The notes below the pieces were generated by a model. It made no database searches. It had not been told where the DNA came from and saw only the letters and a program-made list of their open reading frames with translations. This document shows, one piece after another, positions 47,056-58,258 of a stretch of 64,000 nt of DNA. Position numbers and translations under genes: made by a program. This DNA is from Sporosarcina aquimarina (GTDB lineage: Bacteria; Bacillota; Bacilli; Bacillales_A; Planococcaceae), in NCBI RefSeq assembly GCF_023715615.1, contig NZ_JAMBOM010000001.1:992001-1056000 (forward strand). Direction: 5' to 3'. Each line of letters opens with the position of its first letter. The stretch's first letter is position 1.

Positions 47056-47117
47056 TATGTTCACCTCTTCACTTTTTTTGCAGCGGACGGTGCTCTGCGA
47101 AGTGTTTCTATGAAAAT

Positions 47118-47225
47118 AGTATAACAGGTGTTCGTACACATAGCAAACAAAGGTTCTAATTTTTAGTGTTGACATACAAACCCGTGTTCGCATATAATAA
47201 AAATATAGAACCGAACGTACATTCT
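47118..47225. promoter_or_regulatory. Divergent lexA/yneA promoter region with four LexA-box-like sites
   Basis: For yneA: TTGACA (47169-47174), 18 bases, TATAAT (47193-47198). For lexA on the minus strand: TTGCTA (47141-47146) and TATACT (47118-47123), 17 bases apart. Box-like 14-mers versus CGAACN4GTTCG: 47177-47190 (CAAACCCGTGTTCG, one mismatch, inside the yneA spacer), 47121-47134 (ATAACAGGTGTTCG, two mismatches, over the lexA -10), 47144-47157 (CAAACAAAGGTTCT, two mismatches) and 47212-47225 (CGAACGTACATTCT, two mismatches). Confidence 0.75.
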
Positions 47226-47242
47226 GAAAGGGGAAACCAATC

Positions 47243-48216
<974 letters not shown>

Positions 48217-48281
48217 TTGGTTGCACTTCCTTTCATTTTTGTTTACGTTCTAATTGACGAATTCGAAATGGAGGGAACGTT

Positions 48282-48515
48282 ATGCTAGAAGAACATAAGA
48301 TAAAACGTATTAATGAACTTGCAAAAAAAGCTAAAACATCAGGTCTTTCCATTGAAGAAGCGAAAGAGCAATCCCAGTTGCGTAGTGAGTATTTGAAAAC
48401 TTTCCGTTCAACAATGAGAGACACGATCGAAAATGTTAAAGTTGTGGATCCTGACGGAAATGACGTAACGCCTGAAAAAGTGAAAGATGCTCAAAACAAG
48501 AAGTTTTTAAATTAA
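48282..48515 (+). CDS. ynzC: DUF896 protein YnzC
   Basis: 77 residues, helical, family DUF896: KIKRINELAKKAKTSGLSIEE and QLRSEYLKTFRSTM are typical. The start is TTG/ATG near 48282 after GGAGGGAACG. Last gene of the SOS-regulated operon; function unknown. Confidence 0.9.
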   Translation: MLEEHKIKRINELAKKAKTSGLSIEEAKEQSQLRSEYLKTFRSTMRDTIENVKVVDPDGNDVTPEKVKDAQNKKFLN

Positions 48516-48533
48516 GTATCCCATATCTTTCTG

Positions 48534-48562
48534 ACCGCAGTTTGTATTCCTGCGGTTTTTTC
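48534..48562 (+). terminator. Terminator after ynzC
   Basis: ACCGCAG pairs with CTGCGGT, followed by six T residues. Confidence 0.88.
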
Positions 48563-48620
48563 ATTACAATGGATGAGGAATCTAGTTAAAATAAGAGAAT
48601 GTGAAAGGGTGTAATTACCG

Positions 48621-50627
48621 ATGACCAACACTATTGATCAACTGGCGGTTAATACGATTCGGACGTTGTCGATTGACGCAATCGAAAAAGCAAATTCTGG
48701 CCATCCTGGCCTTCCTATGGGAGCTGCGCCAATGGCCTATGTACTTTGGACACAGCACATGCACCATAATCCAACAAATCCTTCTTGGTTTAACCGGGAT
48801 CGCTTTGTATTATCGGCTGGACATGGATCGATGTTGCTTTATAGCATGCTCCATTTAAGTGGATATGATCTTCCAATGGAAGAATTGAAAAACTTCCGTC
48901 AGTGGGGATCTAAAACACCGGGTCATCCTGAATATGGACACACCGCTGGAGTTGAAGCGACAACAGGACCGCTTGGACAAGGTATTGGAATGGCTGTCGG
49001 AATGGCAATGGCTGAAAAACACCTTGCTTCCACATACAATAAACCAGGTTTTAATGTTGTCGATCATTACACATATGCACTTTGTGGTGATGGAGACTTA
49101 ATGGAAGGTGTAGCCGCTGAAGCTATTTCACTTGCGGGCCACCTTGAATTGGATAAGCTAATTGTTCTCTATGACAGCAATGACATTTCCCTAGATGGGG
49201 AATTGGACATGTCCTTTACAGAGAAAATCCAAAAACGATTTGAGTCCTATGGATGGAACTACATTCACGTAGGTGATGGCAATGACACCGCTCACTTGTC
49301 TAATGCTATTGAACAAGCAAAACAAAATACAGGTGGACCGACACTAATCGAAGTGAAAACCGTCATTGGATATGGCTCACCAAATAAATCTGGTAAATCG
49401 GATGCTCACGGCGCACCTCTTGGTGAAGATGAGATGAAATTAACAAAAGAAGCCTATAAATGGACATTTGAAGAAGACTTCCACGTTCCTCAAGAAGTCT
49501 ATGAACAGTTTAAAACATCTGTACAGAAGCTTGGTGTGGACAGTGAGTCTGAATGGAACAACTTATTTGCTGCTTATGAAAAGGAACATGGTGAACTTGC
49601 AACTCAACTGAAAAAAGCAATTGATGGAACAGATAAAAGCGCAGTCGAAGCGCAGTTGCCTGTTTATGAAGCAGGAAAGTCCGTTGCAACACGTTCAGCA
49701 TCAGGAGATTCAATTAATGCAATTGCAAAGGCTCTCCCTTCATTCTTCGGTGGTAGTGCAGACCTTGCAGGTTCTAACAAAACTTCAATTAAAGGAGCAG
49801 GAGATTTCCTTCCAGGTAGTTTTGATGGTCGCAACATCTGGTTTGGTGTACGCGAATTCGCAATGGGTGCTGCTTTAAATGGAATGACACTTCATGGCGG
49901 TTTGAATGTATTCGGCGGAACGTTCTTCGTATTCAGTGACTATGTTCGTCCAGCAGTCCGTCTATCTGCGTTAATGGGCATTCCTGTAACCTATGTATTT
50001 ACTCACGACAGCATTGCTGTTGGTGAAGATGGCCCTACACATGAACCAGTTGAGCACTTAGCTTCACTTCGTGCAATGCCTGGCTTGTCTGTGATCCGTC
50101 CTGCTGACGGTAACGAAACGTCAGCTGCATGGAATTTAGCTGTCACTTCAACGAATAAACCGACTGTTCTTGTATTGTCACGTCAAAACTTACCAGTACT
50201 TGAAAAGTCAGCAGAACTGGCATCTGAAGGAGTCAGTAAAGGTGCGTATACCGTATCACCTTCTAAAGCAGACCAACCTGCAGCAATCTTGATTGCAACA
50301 GGGTCAGAAGTTAGCCTAGCTGTAGAAGCACAAGCGAAACTGAATGAGAAGGGAATTGATGTCGCAGTCGTCTCAATGCCTTCATGGGATCGGTTTGAAG
50401 AGCAAGATGCGGCTTATCAAGAACAAGTTCTTCCTAAAGCTGTGACAGCGCGTCTATCTCTCGAAATGGGATCATCTCTCGGTTGGCATAAATACGTCGG
50501 AAACGACGGTGATGTCCTTGCTATCGACACATTCGGTGCAAGTGCGCCGGGTGAAACTGTCATGAAAGAATACGGATTCAGTGTTGAAAATGTTGTATCG
50601 AAAGTAGAAACAATGGTAGGTAAATAA
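48621..50627 (+). CDS. tkt: Transketolase
   Basis: Thiamine-diphosphate enzyme of the pentose phosphate pathway, 668 residues. [13 protein letters not shown]...YDSN is the ThDP motif and [21 protein letters not shown] is the donor-pocket region with His residues. Family-standard length. sirA follows, as in B. subtilis. Confidence 0.97.
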   Translation: MTNTIDQLAVNTIRTLSIDAIEKANSGHPGLPMGAAPMAYVLWTQHMHHNPTNPSWFNRDRFVLSAGHGSMLLYSMLHLSGYDLPMEELKNFRQWGSKTPGHPEYGHTAGVEATTGPLGQGIGMAVGMAMAEKHLASTYNKPGFNVVDHYTYALCGDGDLMEGVAAEAISLAGHLELDKLIVLYDSNDISLDGELDMSFTEKIQKRFESYGWNYIHVGDGNDTAHLSNAIEQAKQNTGGPTLIEVKTVIGYGSPNKSGKSDAHGAPLGEDEMKLTKEAYKWTFEEDFHVPQEVYEQFKTSVQKLGVDSESEWNNLFAAYEKEHGELATQLKKAIDGTDKSAVEAQLPVYEAGKSVATRSASGDSINAIAKALPSFFGGSADLAGSNKTSIKGAGDFLPGSFDGRNIWFGVREFAMGAALNGMTLHGGLNVFGGTFFVFSDYVRPAVRLSALMGIPVTYVFTHDSIAVGEDGPTHEPVEHLASLRAMPGLSVIRPADGNETSAAWNLAVTSTNKPTVLVLSRQNLPVLEKSAELASEGVSKGAYTVSPSKADQPAAILIATGSEVSLAVEAQAKLNEKGIDVAVVSMPSWDRFEEQDAAYQEQVLPKAVTARLSLEMGSSLGWHKYVGNDGDVLAIDTFGASAPGETVMKEYGFSVENVVSKVETMVGK

Positions 50628-50634
50628 GTTATAA

Positions 50635-50675
50635 CTAATAAAAGCAGAGGCCAACTTAGCCTCTGCTTTTATTAG
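50635..50675 (+). terminator. Terminator after tkt
   Basis: CTAATAAAAGCAGAGGC (50635-50651) pairs perfectly with its 17-base complement 50659-50675 around a 7-base loop. Confidence 0.9.
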
Positions 50676-50748
50676 TAAAAAAAACTTTAGATTTTCATGA
50701 AGTATAACTCTCACTAGATTTTAGTTATATATCTTACTATTTAGACGT

Positions 50749-50755
50749 TTCGACA
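50749..50755 (-). promoter_or_regulatory. Spo0A-box match upstream of sirA
   Basis: TTCGACA on the plus strand reads TGTCGAA on the minus strand, the full 0A box. It lies 81 bases before the sirA ATG. sirA is a Spo0A target in B. subtilis. A 7-mer can occur by chance. Confidence 0.5.
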
Positions 50756-50835
50756 TAAATAGTGATGTTCTATTCCGCCAAGTGACAGCCTTTGCGAACC
50801 ACCTCCTGTACGATAATGTAAAGGAGTGGTCATAC

Positions 50836-51282
50836 ATGCGAACATATGGAATTTATAAAATCAAAGAAATGTACCAGACTTTTGTCCTTGGACGTGAAAA
50901 ACTGCTATATGATTTATTGAAAGCAGATGGTCGAGAGAATCATTTACAAGAAGTTCGATATTTATGCGATCGATTGGAAATTAGTGATGTCGAACAGGCG
51001 ATTATGAGCGAACTCGGAAAGAATTTTCATACAGTAGAAGCTGGAGATATGAAATATACATTGACCCATCCATTGAAAGGCACGATTGATATCGGTTTTT
51101 CTTCTCATGCATTACATGCAGCTTGCCACGGTTCACGCATGCTCGATTTAGATTTGTTTGTAGCACTTTCAAGTGTGGAAGACCGCTATTTTGCTATTAT
51201 GGATGAAGCTGGCGAATGGGGTTGGCTAAAGCCGGTACGCTATACGTCTTCTCCGTTAGAACCCCAATACGTCTTCGTTTGA
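50836..51282 (+). CDS. sirA: Sporulation inhibitor of replication SirA
   Basis: 148 residues, equal to B. subtilis SirA (YneE). SirA binds DnaA and lowers replication initiation as cells enter sporulation. Signatures are MRTYGIYKIKEMYQTFVLGRE near the start and YFAIMDEAGEWGWLKPVRY near the end. The ATG at 50836 follows AAAGGAGTGG. Position between tkt and yneF fits. Confidence 0.85.
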   Translation: MRTYGIYKIKEMYQTFVLGREKLLYDLLKADGRENHLQEVRYLCDRLEISDVEQAIMSELGKNFHTVEAGDMKYTLTHPLKGTIDIGFSSHALHAACHGSRMLDLDLFVALSSVEDRYFAIMDEAGEWGWLKPVRYTSSPLEPQYVFV

Positions 51283-51437
51283 GTTTGAATATTTTATGAA
51301 ATATTCGTTAACTTGCAGTCGTGTGGCAGAAGAAAAACGCATTGTGATAACTGAGACGTTGCGTACTGGGGTTCTGATGCTGTATAATCCTTCTTGGTGG
51401 AAACACTTGGACTATTGCAGTAGGGGAGGTAGTACGT

Positions 51438-51674
51438 ATGACTATTTGGTGGATCGTTGGAATTATTGTTGCACTTGCAGCAGGAGTTGCTCTTGGTTTC
51501 TTCTTAGCTCGTCAATATATGATGAAGTATTTGAAAGATAACCCACCGATTAATGAAGATATGCTTCGAATGATGATGATGCAGATGGGGCAGAAACCTT
51601 CTCAAAAGAAAATTAATCAAATGATGGCTCAAATGTCTAAGGCGTCTGAAAAAGACTCTAAGAAAAAGAAATAA
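51438..51674 (+). CDS. yneF: UPF0154 membrane protein YneF
   Basis: 78 residues, one membrane segment (about 4-26), then a conserved soluble part ([24 protein letters not shown]) and a basic tail. ATG 51438 follows AGGGGAGG. Function unknown. Confidence 0.93.
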   Translation: MTIWWIVGIIVALAAGVALGFFLARQYMMKYLKDNPPINEDMLRMMMMQMGQKPSQKKINQMMAQMSKASEKDSKKKK

Positions 51675-51722
51675 AAACGTTGATATAATAGGCTTATATG
51701 ACTATCATGAATAAAAAAGCAC

Positions 51723-51750
51723 CCCGTTCAATAATATTGAACGGGTTTTT
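51723..51750. terminator. Bidirectional terminator between yneF and the minus-strand hydrolase
   Basis: CCCGTTCAAT and ATTGAACGGG form a 10-bp stem with a 3-base loop, flanked by A-rich and T-rich sequence. Confidence 0.88.
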
Positions 51751-52676
51751 CAATTTAAATACCCATATTTTCTTAAGAAGCGTTTAACAGTAGCTTCATA
51801 TTCTTCTGGATTTTCGTTAAACGATCTAGCATGCGCACCTTTTGGAAAAAGTTTAATAGACTTTCCGCCATTTTTTTGCTCATACAACTCCTCAGTCATG
51901 GTTGGTAGGATGAAATCATCTTCCAAACTATGAATGAAAAGCATAGGGTGTGCTACCTGAGCGATGACTTGTTTTGGAGAAACTAGAGAAGTAGTATAAC
52001 CATCGCGGAGCTTCAAAAAGATATTAGCAATTCGAATAACCTTAGGGGTACGTAGCGGCGTGGTTGTTTTCAAAATATGAAAAACCTGATCAGTAAAATC
52101 CGAAAAAGGACAATCGGCTACATAAAAATCCGCTTCTTCTGGATAAGTCCCCGCTGTCAAAATCATCGTTGCTGCTCCCATCGATTCACCATGAATTCCG
52201 AGTAAAGCCCGTCGACCAATACGCTCCCGGACTGCTTGAATTATTGCGCGTAGGTCCATTTTTTCATAGAATCCAAAACTGGTCGTCTTTCCACCAGAAT
52301 CTCCATGCCGACGATGATCGTATACAACAGAGTTAAATCCAAGACGTTCGAACATACGCGCAAACTTCATTGAATTTATTTTATTTTCCGTAACCCCGTG
52401 GCAAATAATTACTGTTCTTGTAGTATCAAGAGGTCTTAGATAGATTGCGTGCAACAAATATCCATTGGGCGATTGGATACGCATTGTCGTTTTCGGTACC
52501 GTTTCATACCAGTGCGCATCGAATCGACGAGCGATGGATTCTCGTTTTAAAACAACATCGGTATCTTTTATTTTAAGAAACATTAAGCGATTGGTAGCTA
52601 GGATGCCAAATGTAGTTACCAGAGCAGTCGCAATGAAAGTGACACCACCTGTAATTGCAAGCAGACGCTTTCTCAA
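51750..52676 (-). CDS. Alpha/beta hydrolase (YqkD-like)
   Basis: 308 residues from the TTG at 52676, chosen because AAGGAG lies 9 bases upstream and avoids overlap with mvaB; an ATG at 52709 would also be in frame. N-terminal hydrophobic segment (signal anchor), nucleophile elbow GIHGESMGAA, catalytic His likely in GAHARSF near the end. The YqkK-like gene nearby supports a YqkD relation. Substrate unknown. Confidence 0.82.
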   Translation of the reverse strand: MRKRLLAITGGVTFIATALVTTFGILATNRLMFLKIKDTDVVLKRESIARRFDAHWYETVPKTTMRIQSPNGYLLHAIYLRPLDTTRTVIICHGVTENKINSMKFARMFERLGFNSVVYDHRRHGDSGGKTTSFGFYEKMDLRAIIQAVRERIGRRALLGIHGESMGAATMILTAGTYPEEADFYVADCPFSDFTDQVFHILKTTTPLRTPKVIRIANIFLKLRDGYTTSLVSPKQVIAQVAHPMLFIHSLEDDFILPTMTEELYEQKNGGKSIKLFPKGAHARSFNENPEEYEATVKRFLRKYGYLN

Positions 52677-52689
52677 TAATTTCAGCTCC

Positions 52690-53592
52690 TTAGATCCTTC
52701 CGTTTTCATACAAACGGTACATGCCGCTCTCGATCGGCCGTGAGACATGTGGTGCAATTTTTTCAACTGCTTCACACACTTGTTTTACATCGATACCTGT
52801 AGAGATTTCTAGTGAATCTAGCATGTTCACTACATCTTCGGTCGCAACATTTCCAGTGGCGCCAACAGCAAATGGACATCCGCCAAGGCCGCCAGCTGCC
52901 GAATCGAATCGGTCAATGCCTGCTTGCAAGGATGCAAAAATGTTTGCGAGTGCCATTTTTCTAGTGTCATGGAAATGAGCAGTTAGCAGTACCGAAGGGA
53001 ATGACTGTCGAAGGTGTGTGAAAAGTTCATAGGTCTCGACAGGATTGGCCATACCAATAGTATCAGCAACGCTAAGCTCATCTACACCTAGCGCGACAAA
53101 CTGTCTGCAGAGTTCAATACAATCATCCACTTCAATTTTCCCTTCGTATGGACAATAAAACGCAGTAGAAATACAAGCGCGAACAAAAACGCCTTCATCT
53201 TTTAGCTTAAGTATTACCGGAGCAAGCGCTTCTACACTCTCATTAGTCGTACGGTTAATATTTTTTTGATTAAATGTATTACTCACACCTACAAAGACTG
53301 CGAGACTTTTAGCACCGGCTTCTTGGGCAAGTTCGACTCCTTTCGCATTGGGAGTAAGGACAATCGAGCGTTCCACTAAGTCTGCCTTCTTCATAATTTC
53401 TAGCGCGTCACTCATTTGTGGTACCCATTTAGGAGACACGAACGAGGTCAGCTCCATTTCAGTTACTCCGGATTTTTTTAATAGACGGATAAATTCTAGC
53501 TTTACATCGGTTTCAACCTGGTTCTTCTCGTTTTGTAGACCATCGCGGGGTCCTACCTCGATAATTGTCACTTTTTTTGGTAAACTAAACAT
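52690..53592 (-). CDS. mvaB: Hydroxymethylglutaryl-CoA lyase
   Basis: Cleaves HMG-CoA to acetoacetate and acetyl-CoA. 300 residues from ATG 53592, which follows AGGAGGGA. Substrate-binding [12 protein letters not shown] and the active-site cysteine in GLGGCPFA are present. It is divergent from a thiolase, which would use acetoacetyl units. Leucine breakdown is the usual context, but no partner genes are nearby. Confidence 0.92.
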   Translation of the reverse strand: MFSLPKKVTIIEVGPRDGLQNEKNQVETDVKLEFIRLLKKSGVTEMELTSFVSPKWVPQMSDALEIMKKADLVERSIVLTPNAKGVELAQEAGAKSLAVFVGVSNTFNQKNINRTTNESVEALAPVILKLKDEGVFVRACISTAFYCPYEGKIEVDDCIELCRQFVALGVDELSVADTIGMANPVETYELFTHLRQSFPSVLLTAHFHDTRKMALANIFASLQAGIDRFDSAAGGLGGCPFAVGATGNVATEDVVNMLDSLEISTGIDVKQVCEAVEKIAPHVSRPIESGMYRLYENGRI

Positions 53593-53707
53593 ACAATCCC
53601 TCCTACAGCCTATTCTAACGGACTGTAGCAGATGCAGGCAATTCATATGTGGGAATGTTCTGTATTTCATAAAGGGAAAGACTCATAAACACATAGGGGG
53701 AATCATA

Positions 53708-54892
53708 GTGTCAGAACAAATCGTAATTGCAAGTGCTGTAAGAACACCGATCGGCTCATTTTTAGGCGCATTGAAAAATGTGAGCGCAACAGAACTAGGT
53801 GCTCTTGTCATTAAAGAAGCTATAAATCGGGCTGGGCTTACAGGAGCAGACGTGGATGAAGTCATTTTGGGGAATGTACTACAAGCGGGTCTTGGACAAA
53901 ATCCGGCTCGTCAGGCATCATTAAAAGCAGGGCTTCCTGAACAGGTACCAGCGATGACGATTAATAAAGTATGTGGTTCCGGATTAAAAGCGGTCCAGCT
54001 TGCCCGACAAGCAATTTTATCAGGTGATGCAGAAGTAATCGTTGCCGGTGGTATGGAAAGTATGAGTCAAGCACCATATGTCCTGAATAATGCACGTGAA
54101 GGATTTAAAATGGGTGATCAAAAAATGGTAGATACTATGATTTCAGATGGACTTTGGTGTGCATTTAACGATTATCATATGGGTGTCACTGCAGAAAATC
54201 TGTGTGATCGTTATGGTTTGTCTCGTAAAGAACAAGACGAATTCGCTGCCAATTCTCAGAGAAAAGCTTCTGCAGCGCGCACAGCTGGAAAGTTTGCTGA
54301 TGAAATTGTTCCGGTTGAAATTCCTGTACGTAAAGGTGAACCAATCCTATTCAAGGAAGACGAATATATTAAAGAAGGTACGACTGTAGAGAAACTGTCC
54401 AAACTTCGGCCGGCATTTAAAAAGGATGGAAGTGTGACCGCTGGTAACGCATCAGGACTAAATGATGGGGCTGCTGCATTAGTCATCATGTCTAAAACGA
54501 AGGCGGATGAACTTGGGATTACGCCGCTCGCAACAATTGTTGCAAATGCAAATGCGGGAGTAGATCCAGCAGTAATGGGAATCGGGCCTGTACAGGCGGT
54601 TTCAAATGTGTTGAAACGATCGAACCTCAAGTTAGATGATATGGATTTGATTGAAGCAAACGAAGCATTTGCAGCTCAATCACTTGCAGTAGATCGGGAA
54701 TTGAAATTTGATGCTGAAAAACTAAATGTGAACGGTGGTGCAATTGCACTTGGTCACCCGATTGGGGCAAGTGGTGCACGAATACTTGTCACACTGTTAT
54801 ATGAAATGAAACGGCGTGATTCAAAACGTGGATTAGCTACACTTTGTATTGGTGGCGGACAAGGTGTCGCGACAATTGTCGAGCGTCTGTAA
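53708..54892 (+). CDS. Acetyl-CoA acetyltransferase
   Basis: Thiolase of 394 residues, condensing or cleaving acetoacetyl-CoA. Catalytic Cys89 in [11 protein letters not shown], His in [16 protein letters not shown], and C-terminal CIGGGQG. The GTG at 53708 follows AGGGGGAATCATA; the longer frame upstream is ignored. Divergent to mvaB, with no operon partners. Confidence 0.93.
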   Translation: MSEQIVIASAVRTPIGSFLGALKNVSATELGALVIKEAINRAGLTGADVDEVILGNVLQAGLGQNPARQASLKAGLPEQVPAMTINKVCGSGLKAVQLARQAILSGDAEVIVAGGMESMSQAPYVLNNAREGFKMGDQKMVDTMISDGLWCAFNDYHMGVTAENLCDRYGLSRKEQDEFAANSQRKASAARTAGKFADEIVPVEIPVRKGEPILFKEDEYIKEGTTVEKLSKLRPAFKKDGSVTAGNASGLNDGAAALVIMSKTKADELGITPLATIVANANAGVDPAVMGIGPVQAVSNVLKRSNLKLDDMDLIEANEAFAAQSLAVDRELKFDAEKLNVNGGAIALGHPIGASGARILVTLLYEMKRRDSKRGLATLCIGGGQGVATIVERL

Positions 54893-54913
54893 GTAGAAAA
54901 GAGGAGAACAACC

Positions 54914-55165
54914 ATGGCGAAAAAAAGAAATCAACAACGTTCAGAAAACAAACCGAAAGATGATGGTGCACTCCGACTCGTCGACGCATTGGGGGAGGAT
55001 GTTCTTTCTAAACTAAAAGAAGCGAAGCAAGAACTCTCGCAAGCGGAAGCAAAAGAGGAAGAAGCTCGCAAGGAACAAGAGATAAAAGATAAAAAAGAGC
55101 GGGAAGCGAATAAGAGTTTCGCTGAATTGCTAGACGAATACGACGGAAAAACAGGTAAATACTAA
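54914..55165 (+). CDS. DUF3886 protein, YqkK-like
   Basis: 83-residue, highly charged, coiled-coil protein. Segments [20 protein letters not shown] and [12 protein letters not shown] fit the YqkK family. ATG 54914 follows AGAGGAG; terminator follows. Function unknown. Nearness to a YqkD-like gene recalls B. subtilis. Confidence 0.8.
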   Translation: MAKKRNQQRSENKPKDDGALRLVDALGEDVLSKLKEAKQELSQAEAKEEEARKEQEIKDKKEREANKSFAELLDEYDGKTGKY

Positions 55166-55167
55166 CG

Positions 55168-55204
55168 AACAAAACCGCATGTGTTTCTTACGTGCGGTTT
55201 TGTT
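55168..55204 (+). terminator. Terminator after the YqkK-like gene
   Basis: AACAAAACCGCA pairs with TGCGGTTTTGTT, giving a 12-bp stem. Confidence 0.88.
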
Positions 55205-55225
55205 AATGAAGGAAGGGAAGATGAA

Positions 55226-56335
55226 ATGATTATTCGTGATGTAATCATTCGGAAATTGGAAATGACGATGAAGAATCCATTTTCAACAAGCTTCGGAACG
55301 ATGCAAACTCGACAATTTCTCGTAATTGAAGTGATCGATGAAAGGGGAAATAAAGGTTATGGAGAAGGTGTAGCGTTTTCCATACCTTGGTATACAGAAG
55401 AGACGACAGAGACTTCTTTACATATAATCCAAGACTTTTTAGTACCGTTGCTAAAAGGAAAGACTATCCAACACCCTGATGAAGTGAATGAAATTTTTAA
55501 ATCGATTCGAAAAAACAATATGGCAAAAGCTGCAGTTGAGTGTGCAGTTTGGGACTGCTGGGCAAAACGACGAGGAATTACATTAACAGAGGCGATAGGT
55601 GGTAAGAAAGAAAAAATCGACGTAGGAATCAGCATCGGACTTCAAGCGGATATCGATACGTTAGCTGAACGAATTAACCAGAGTTTGAAATCAGGTTTTA
55701 AACGAATAAAAGTGAAAATTAAACCCGGACACGATATGAAGTTACTCTCGGAAATCCGTGAACGTTTTCCTAAAGTTCCACTCATGGCGGACGCAAACTC
55801 CGCTTACACATTAGATGATTTGAAATTACTAAAACAGCTGGATCAGTTCAGCTTAACGATGATCGAACAGCCCCTAGCATCTGATGACATCGTTGATCAT
55901 GCAACATTACAACGGCAAATCCAAACACCGATTTGTTTGGATGAAAGTATTCTTTCCGCTGAGGATGCACGAAAAGCTATTGAACTAGGTAGCTGCCGTG
56001 TTATGAATATTAAAATAGGTCGTGTTGGAGGAATGGCAGAAGCTAAACGAATCCATGACGTGTGCCAGGAAGCCGGAATCCCAGTTTGGTGTGGAGGTAT
56101 GTTGGAAGCAGGAATTGGACGAGCACACAATATTGCACTTACTACATTGCCGAATTTCACATTTCCTGGAGATACAGCGGGTTCTTCTTCATATTGGGAT
56201 CGCGATATTATTACACCTGAAGTCACAGTGGAAGATGGGACGATCACGGTATCTAAATTTAATGGCATGGGATATGAAGTGGACATGAATGAAGTTGAGC
56301 GCCATACCACCAAGCGTATTGATATTCATCTTTGA
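55226..56335 (+). CDS. menC: o-succinylbenzoate synthase / N-acylamino acid racemase family
   Basis: 369 residues in the enolase superfamily. The catalytic KxK is KVKIKP (about residues 164-169), the metal ligands Asp/Glu/Asp in DANSAYT, EQPLA and DESI follow, and the final [11 protein letters not shown] is typical. It could act in menaquinone synthesis (MenC) or as an N-acylamino acid racemase; no men genes are nearby, so the exact role is uncertain. ATG 55226 follows GAAGGGAAG. Confidence 0.7.
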   Translation: MIIRDVIIRKLEMTMKNPFSTSFGTMQTRQFLVIEVIDERGNKGYGEGVAFSIPWYTEETTETSLHIIQDFLVPLLKGKTIQHPDEVNEIFKSIRKNNMAKAAVECAVWDCWAKRRGITLTEAIGGKKEKIDVGISIGLQADIDTLAERINQSLKSGFKRIKVKIKPGHDMKLLSEIRERFPKVPLMADANSAYTLDDLKLLKQLDQFSLTMIEQPLASDDIVDHATLQRQIQTPICLDESILSAEDARKAIELGSCRVMNIKIGRVGGMAEAKRIHDVCQEAGIPVWCGGMLEAGIGRAHNIALTTLPNFTFPGDTAGSSSYWDRDIITPEVTVEDGTITVSKFNGMGYEVDMNEVERHTTKRIDIHL

Positions 56336-56367
56336 CAAAAATACACATAGTTTTTCTACTTTTTGTC

Positions 56368-56374
56368 CATACTG
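56368..56374 (+). promoter_or_regulatory. Possible sigma-G-like -10 for the YhcN-type gene
   Basis: CATACTG is 29 bases before the start codon; CACATA lies 18 bases further upstream. Both fit the sigma-G pattern only partly. Confidence 0.3.
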
Positions 56375-56402
56375 TCTGTAAACAGATATGGAGGAGAGAC
56401 AA

Positions 56403-56918
56403 ATGAAGAAATTTTGGATGGTATTCGCTGCTTGCCTGCTGATGTTATCGCTTGCTGCATGTGGGAAAAAAGATAAAGATGTGGAAAATCAAACAAACGA
56501 CACAGGTGTCGTGGAGAATGAAAATGATACAACGACAGACATGGATGGTACTGATGATGACACCACAAACGATGATGCGACAAACGATCAAACTGTCGAG
56601 AACGCTGATGAGATTGCAGACGCCGTCTCTAGCCTAGAAGAAGTCGATCATGCAAGAGTTCTTAAGATGAACAACAGTGCGTATGTTGGTGTGACTCTTA
56701 AAGAGGGGACTACTTCTTCGAAAGAATTAGATGACAAAATTGCCGACAAAGCTAAGGAAGCAGGAGCAGATACTGACCAAGTATATGTATCCACAAATCC
56801 TGACTCTGCAAAACAGATTGATGAGTACAGCGACCAGATTCGAGATGGGGAACCAGTAGAAGGATTTTTCGATGAAGTCGGAGATGCGATGAAGCGAATT
56901 TTCCCAGATGCTCATTAA
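56403..56918 (+). CDS. YhcN/YlaJ-family sporulation lipoprotein
   Basis: 171 residues. The lipoprotein signal ends in LAAC, followed by an acidic, Asn/Thr/Asp-rich linker and a C-terminal YhcN/YlaJ domain (VDHARVLKMNNSAYVGVTL). Such proteins are found in the spore inner membrane. ATG 56403 follows GGAGGAGAGACAA. A terminator follows. Confidence 0.82.
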   Translation: MKKFWMVFAACLLMLSLAACGKKDKDVENQTNDTGVVENENDTTTDMDGTDDDTTNDDATNDQTVENADEIADAVSSLEEVDHARVLKMNNSAYVGVTLKEGTTSSKELDDKIADKAKEAGADTDQVYVSTNPDSAKQIDEYSDQIRDGEPVEGFFDEVGDAMKRIFPDAH

Positions 56919-56921
56919 GCC

Positions 56922-56964
56922 ATAAAACAAAACCCGACACTTGAAGTGTCGGGTTTTGTTTTAT
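56922..56964. terminator. Bidirectional terminator between the lipoprotein gene and ilvE
   Basis: The two arms are perfect 21-base complements, 56922-56942 and 56944-56964, around a single central G; the practical loop is TTGAA. Confidence 0.9.
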
Positions 56965-56965
56965 G

Positions 56966-58060
56966 TTAACCTATTTTTACAGATGATGGCGAAAGTTTTG
57001 TTATCCATTGAAGTGTGTCTTCTTCTTCACCTAATTGTATTTTCGTTAATGTCTCATATAGCTTTTTTGAAAGAGAACCTGTCTTGCCATCATTGACGGT
57101 CATAATTTTACCATTCCAGTTCAATTCTCCAACAGGAGAAATAACAGCTGCTGTGCCCGTACCGAAAACTTCTTCTAATTTTCCTGATTCATGAGCTGCA
57201 GCCAATTCTTCCATTGAAATTTTACGTTCTGTCACAGGGATTCCCCAATGATGGAGAAGCTCGATAATGGATTTACGGGTAATCCCTTCAAGGATGCTTC
57301 CATTAATGGCAGGAGTAATGACTTCACCATCTATTTTAAAGAAAATATTCATACTTCCAACTTCTTCGACATACTTTCGTTCCACTCCATCGAGCCACAT
57401 TACTTGTGAGTAGCCCTGTTCACTTGCAGTTTCCTGTGCTTTCAATGCAGAAGCGTAGTTTCCTGCCGTCTTAGCACCACCGGTCCCACCCTTGACAGCG
57501 CGGACAAATTCATTTTCAACTAAGATTTTAACCGGATGGATACCTTCTTCATAGTAAGACCCTACTGGAGACAGGATGATGTAAAACTGATAAGTCGTAG
57601 CTGGAGCAACTCCTAAAAAAGCTTCCGTTGCAATCACAAATGGACGAATGTAAAGGGAATTACCTTCTAACTTAGGAACCCATTCTTCTTCTACTTTCAA
57701 TAATTCCAGAAGTCCTTCAATCGCTTTTTCTTCGTCCACCTGAGGCATACATAGTCTGTCTAAGGAACGATTTAGCCGTTTGAAATTCTCTTCTGGGCGG
57801 AATAGACGAATTGAATCATCTTTAGCACGATAAGCTTTCAATCCTTCGAATACTGTCTGACCATAATGGAATACGATGGCCGCGGGATCGAGCGAAATCG
57901 GTGCATACGGAACGATACGATGGTTTTGCCAACCCAGCCCTTTTACATAATCTGCAATGAACATATGGTCAGTGAAATGTCGACCAAATACAAGATTCTC
58001 TTCGTTCGGTTTTTCTTTACGGGAATCGGTAAGGTTGAAATCGATCTTAGATGTCGTCAT
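56966..58060 (-). CDS. ilvE: Branched-chain amino acid aminotransferase
   Basis: PLP enzyme that exchanges the amino group between branched-chain amino acids and 2-oxoglutarate. 364 residues. PLP lysine is in GGTGGAKTAGNYA and the ERKYVEEVGSMNIFF segments are typical; FHYGQTVFEGLKAY near the start as well. ATG 58060 follows AAAAGGGG. Upstream are a -10 (58119-58124) and a cre site. Confidence 0.95.
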   Translation of the reverse strand: MTTSKIDFNLTDSRKEKPNEENLVFGRHFTDHMFIADYVKGLGWQNHRIVPYAPISLDPAAIVFHYGQTVFEGLKAYRAKDDSIRLFRPEENFKRLNRSLDRLCMPQVDEEKAIEGLLELLKVEEEWVPKLEGNSLYIRPFVIATEAFLGVAPATTYQFYIILSPVGSYYEEGIHPVKILVENEFVRAVKGGTGGAKTAGNYASALKAQETASEQGYSQVMWLDGVERKYVEEVGSMNIFFKIDGEVITPAINGSILEGITRKSIIELLHHWGIPVTERKISMEELAAAHESGKLEEVFGTGTAAVISPVGELNWNGKIMTVNDGKTGSLSKKLYETLTKIQLGEEEDTLQWITKLSPSSVKIG

Positions 58061-58118
58061 GGCTTATTTTCCCCTTTTCAATTAAAAGTTACTTGCAATT
58101 GATATATCGAATACTGCC

Positions 58119-58124
58119 ATTATA
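58119..58124 (-). promoter_or_regulatory. -10 of the ilvE promoter
   Basis: TATAAT on the minus strand, 58 bases from the ATG. The -35 region is not clear (a TTTCAT at a 17-base spacer). Confidence 0.5.
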
Positions 58125-58178
58125 CGCCATTCTTGTTCAAATGAAAGAATAGTTCGTATATTACTTTTATTACAATTT

Positions 58179-58192
58179 TGAAAACGATTACA
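58179..58192. promoter_or_regulatory. Perfect CcpA cre-site match
   Basis: TGAAAACGATTACA matches TGWAANCGNTNWCA at all 14 positions. It lies about 55 bases upstream of the ilvE -10 and 66 bases before the oxidoreductase start, so CcpA could act on either gene. Confidence 0.65.
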
Positions 58193-58258
58193 GTGTCGGT
58201 GGTTTGATGAATGGTGTTGACCGTTGTACACTGTTAGGATGAAAAAGGAGGGAACACA

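Noticed and set aside
50812..50817. GATAAT as the sirA -10
   Set aside because: It would place the start site inside the ribosome-binding site, and no -35 fits.
53348..53707. N-terminal extension of the thiolase
   Set aside because: The extra 120 residues overlap mvaB on the other strand and are not thiolase-like; the GTG at 53708 has a ribosome-binding site and the correct start.
58171..58185. CodY box AATTTTGAAAA
   Set aside because: It matches the 15-base CodY consensus only in part, while the overlapping cre site is a full match.
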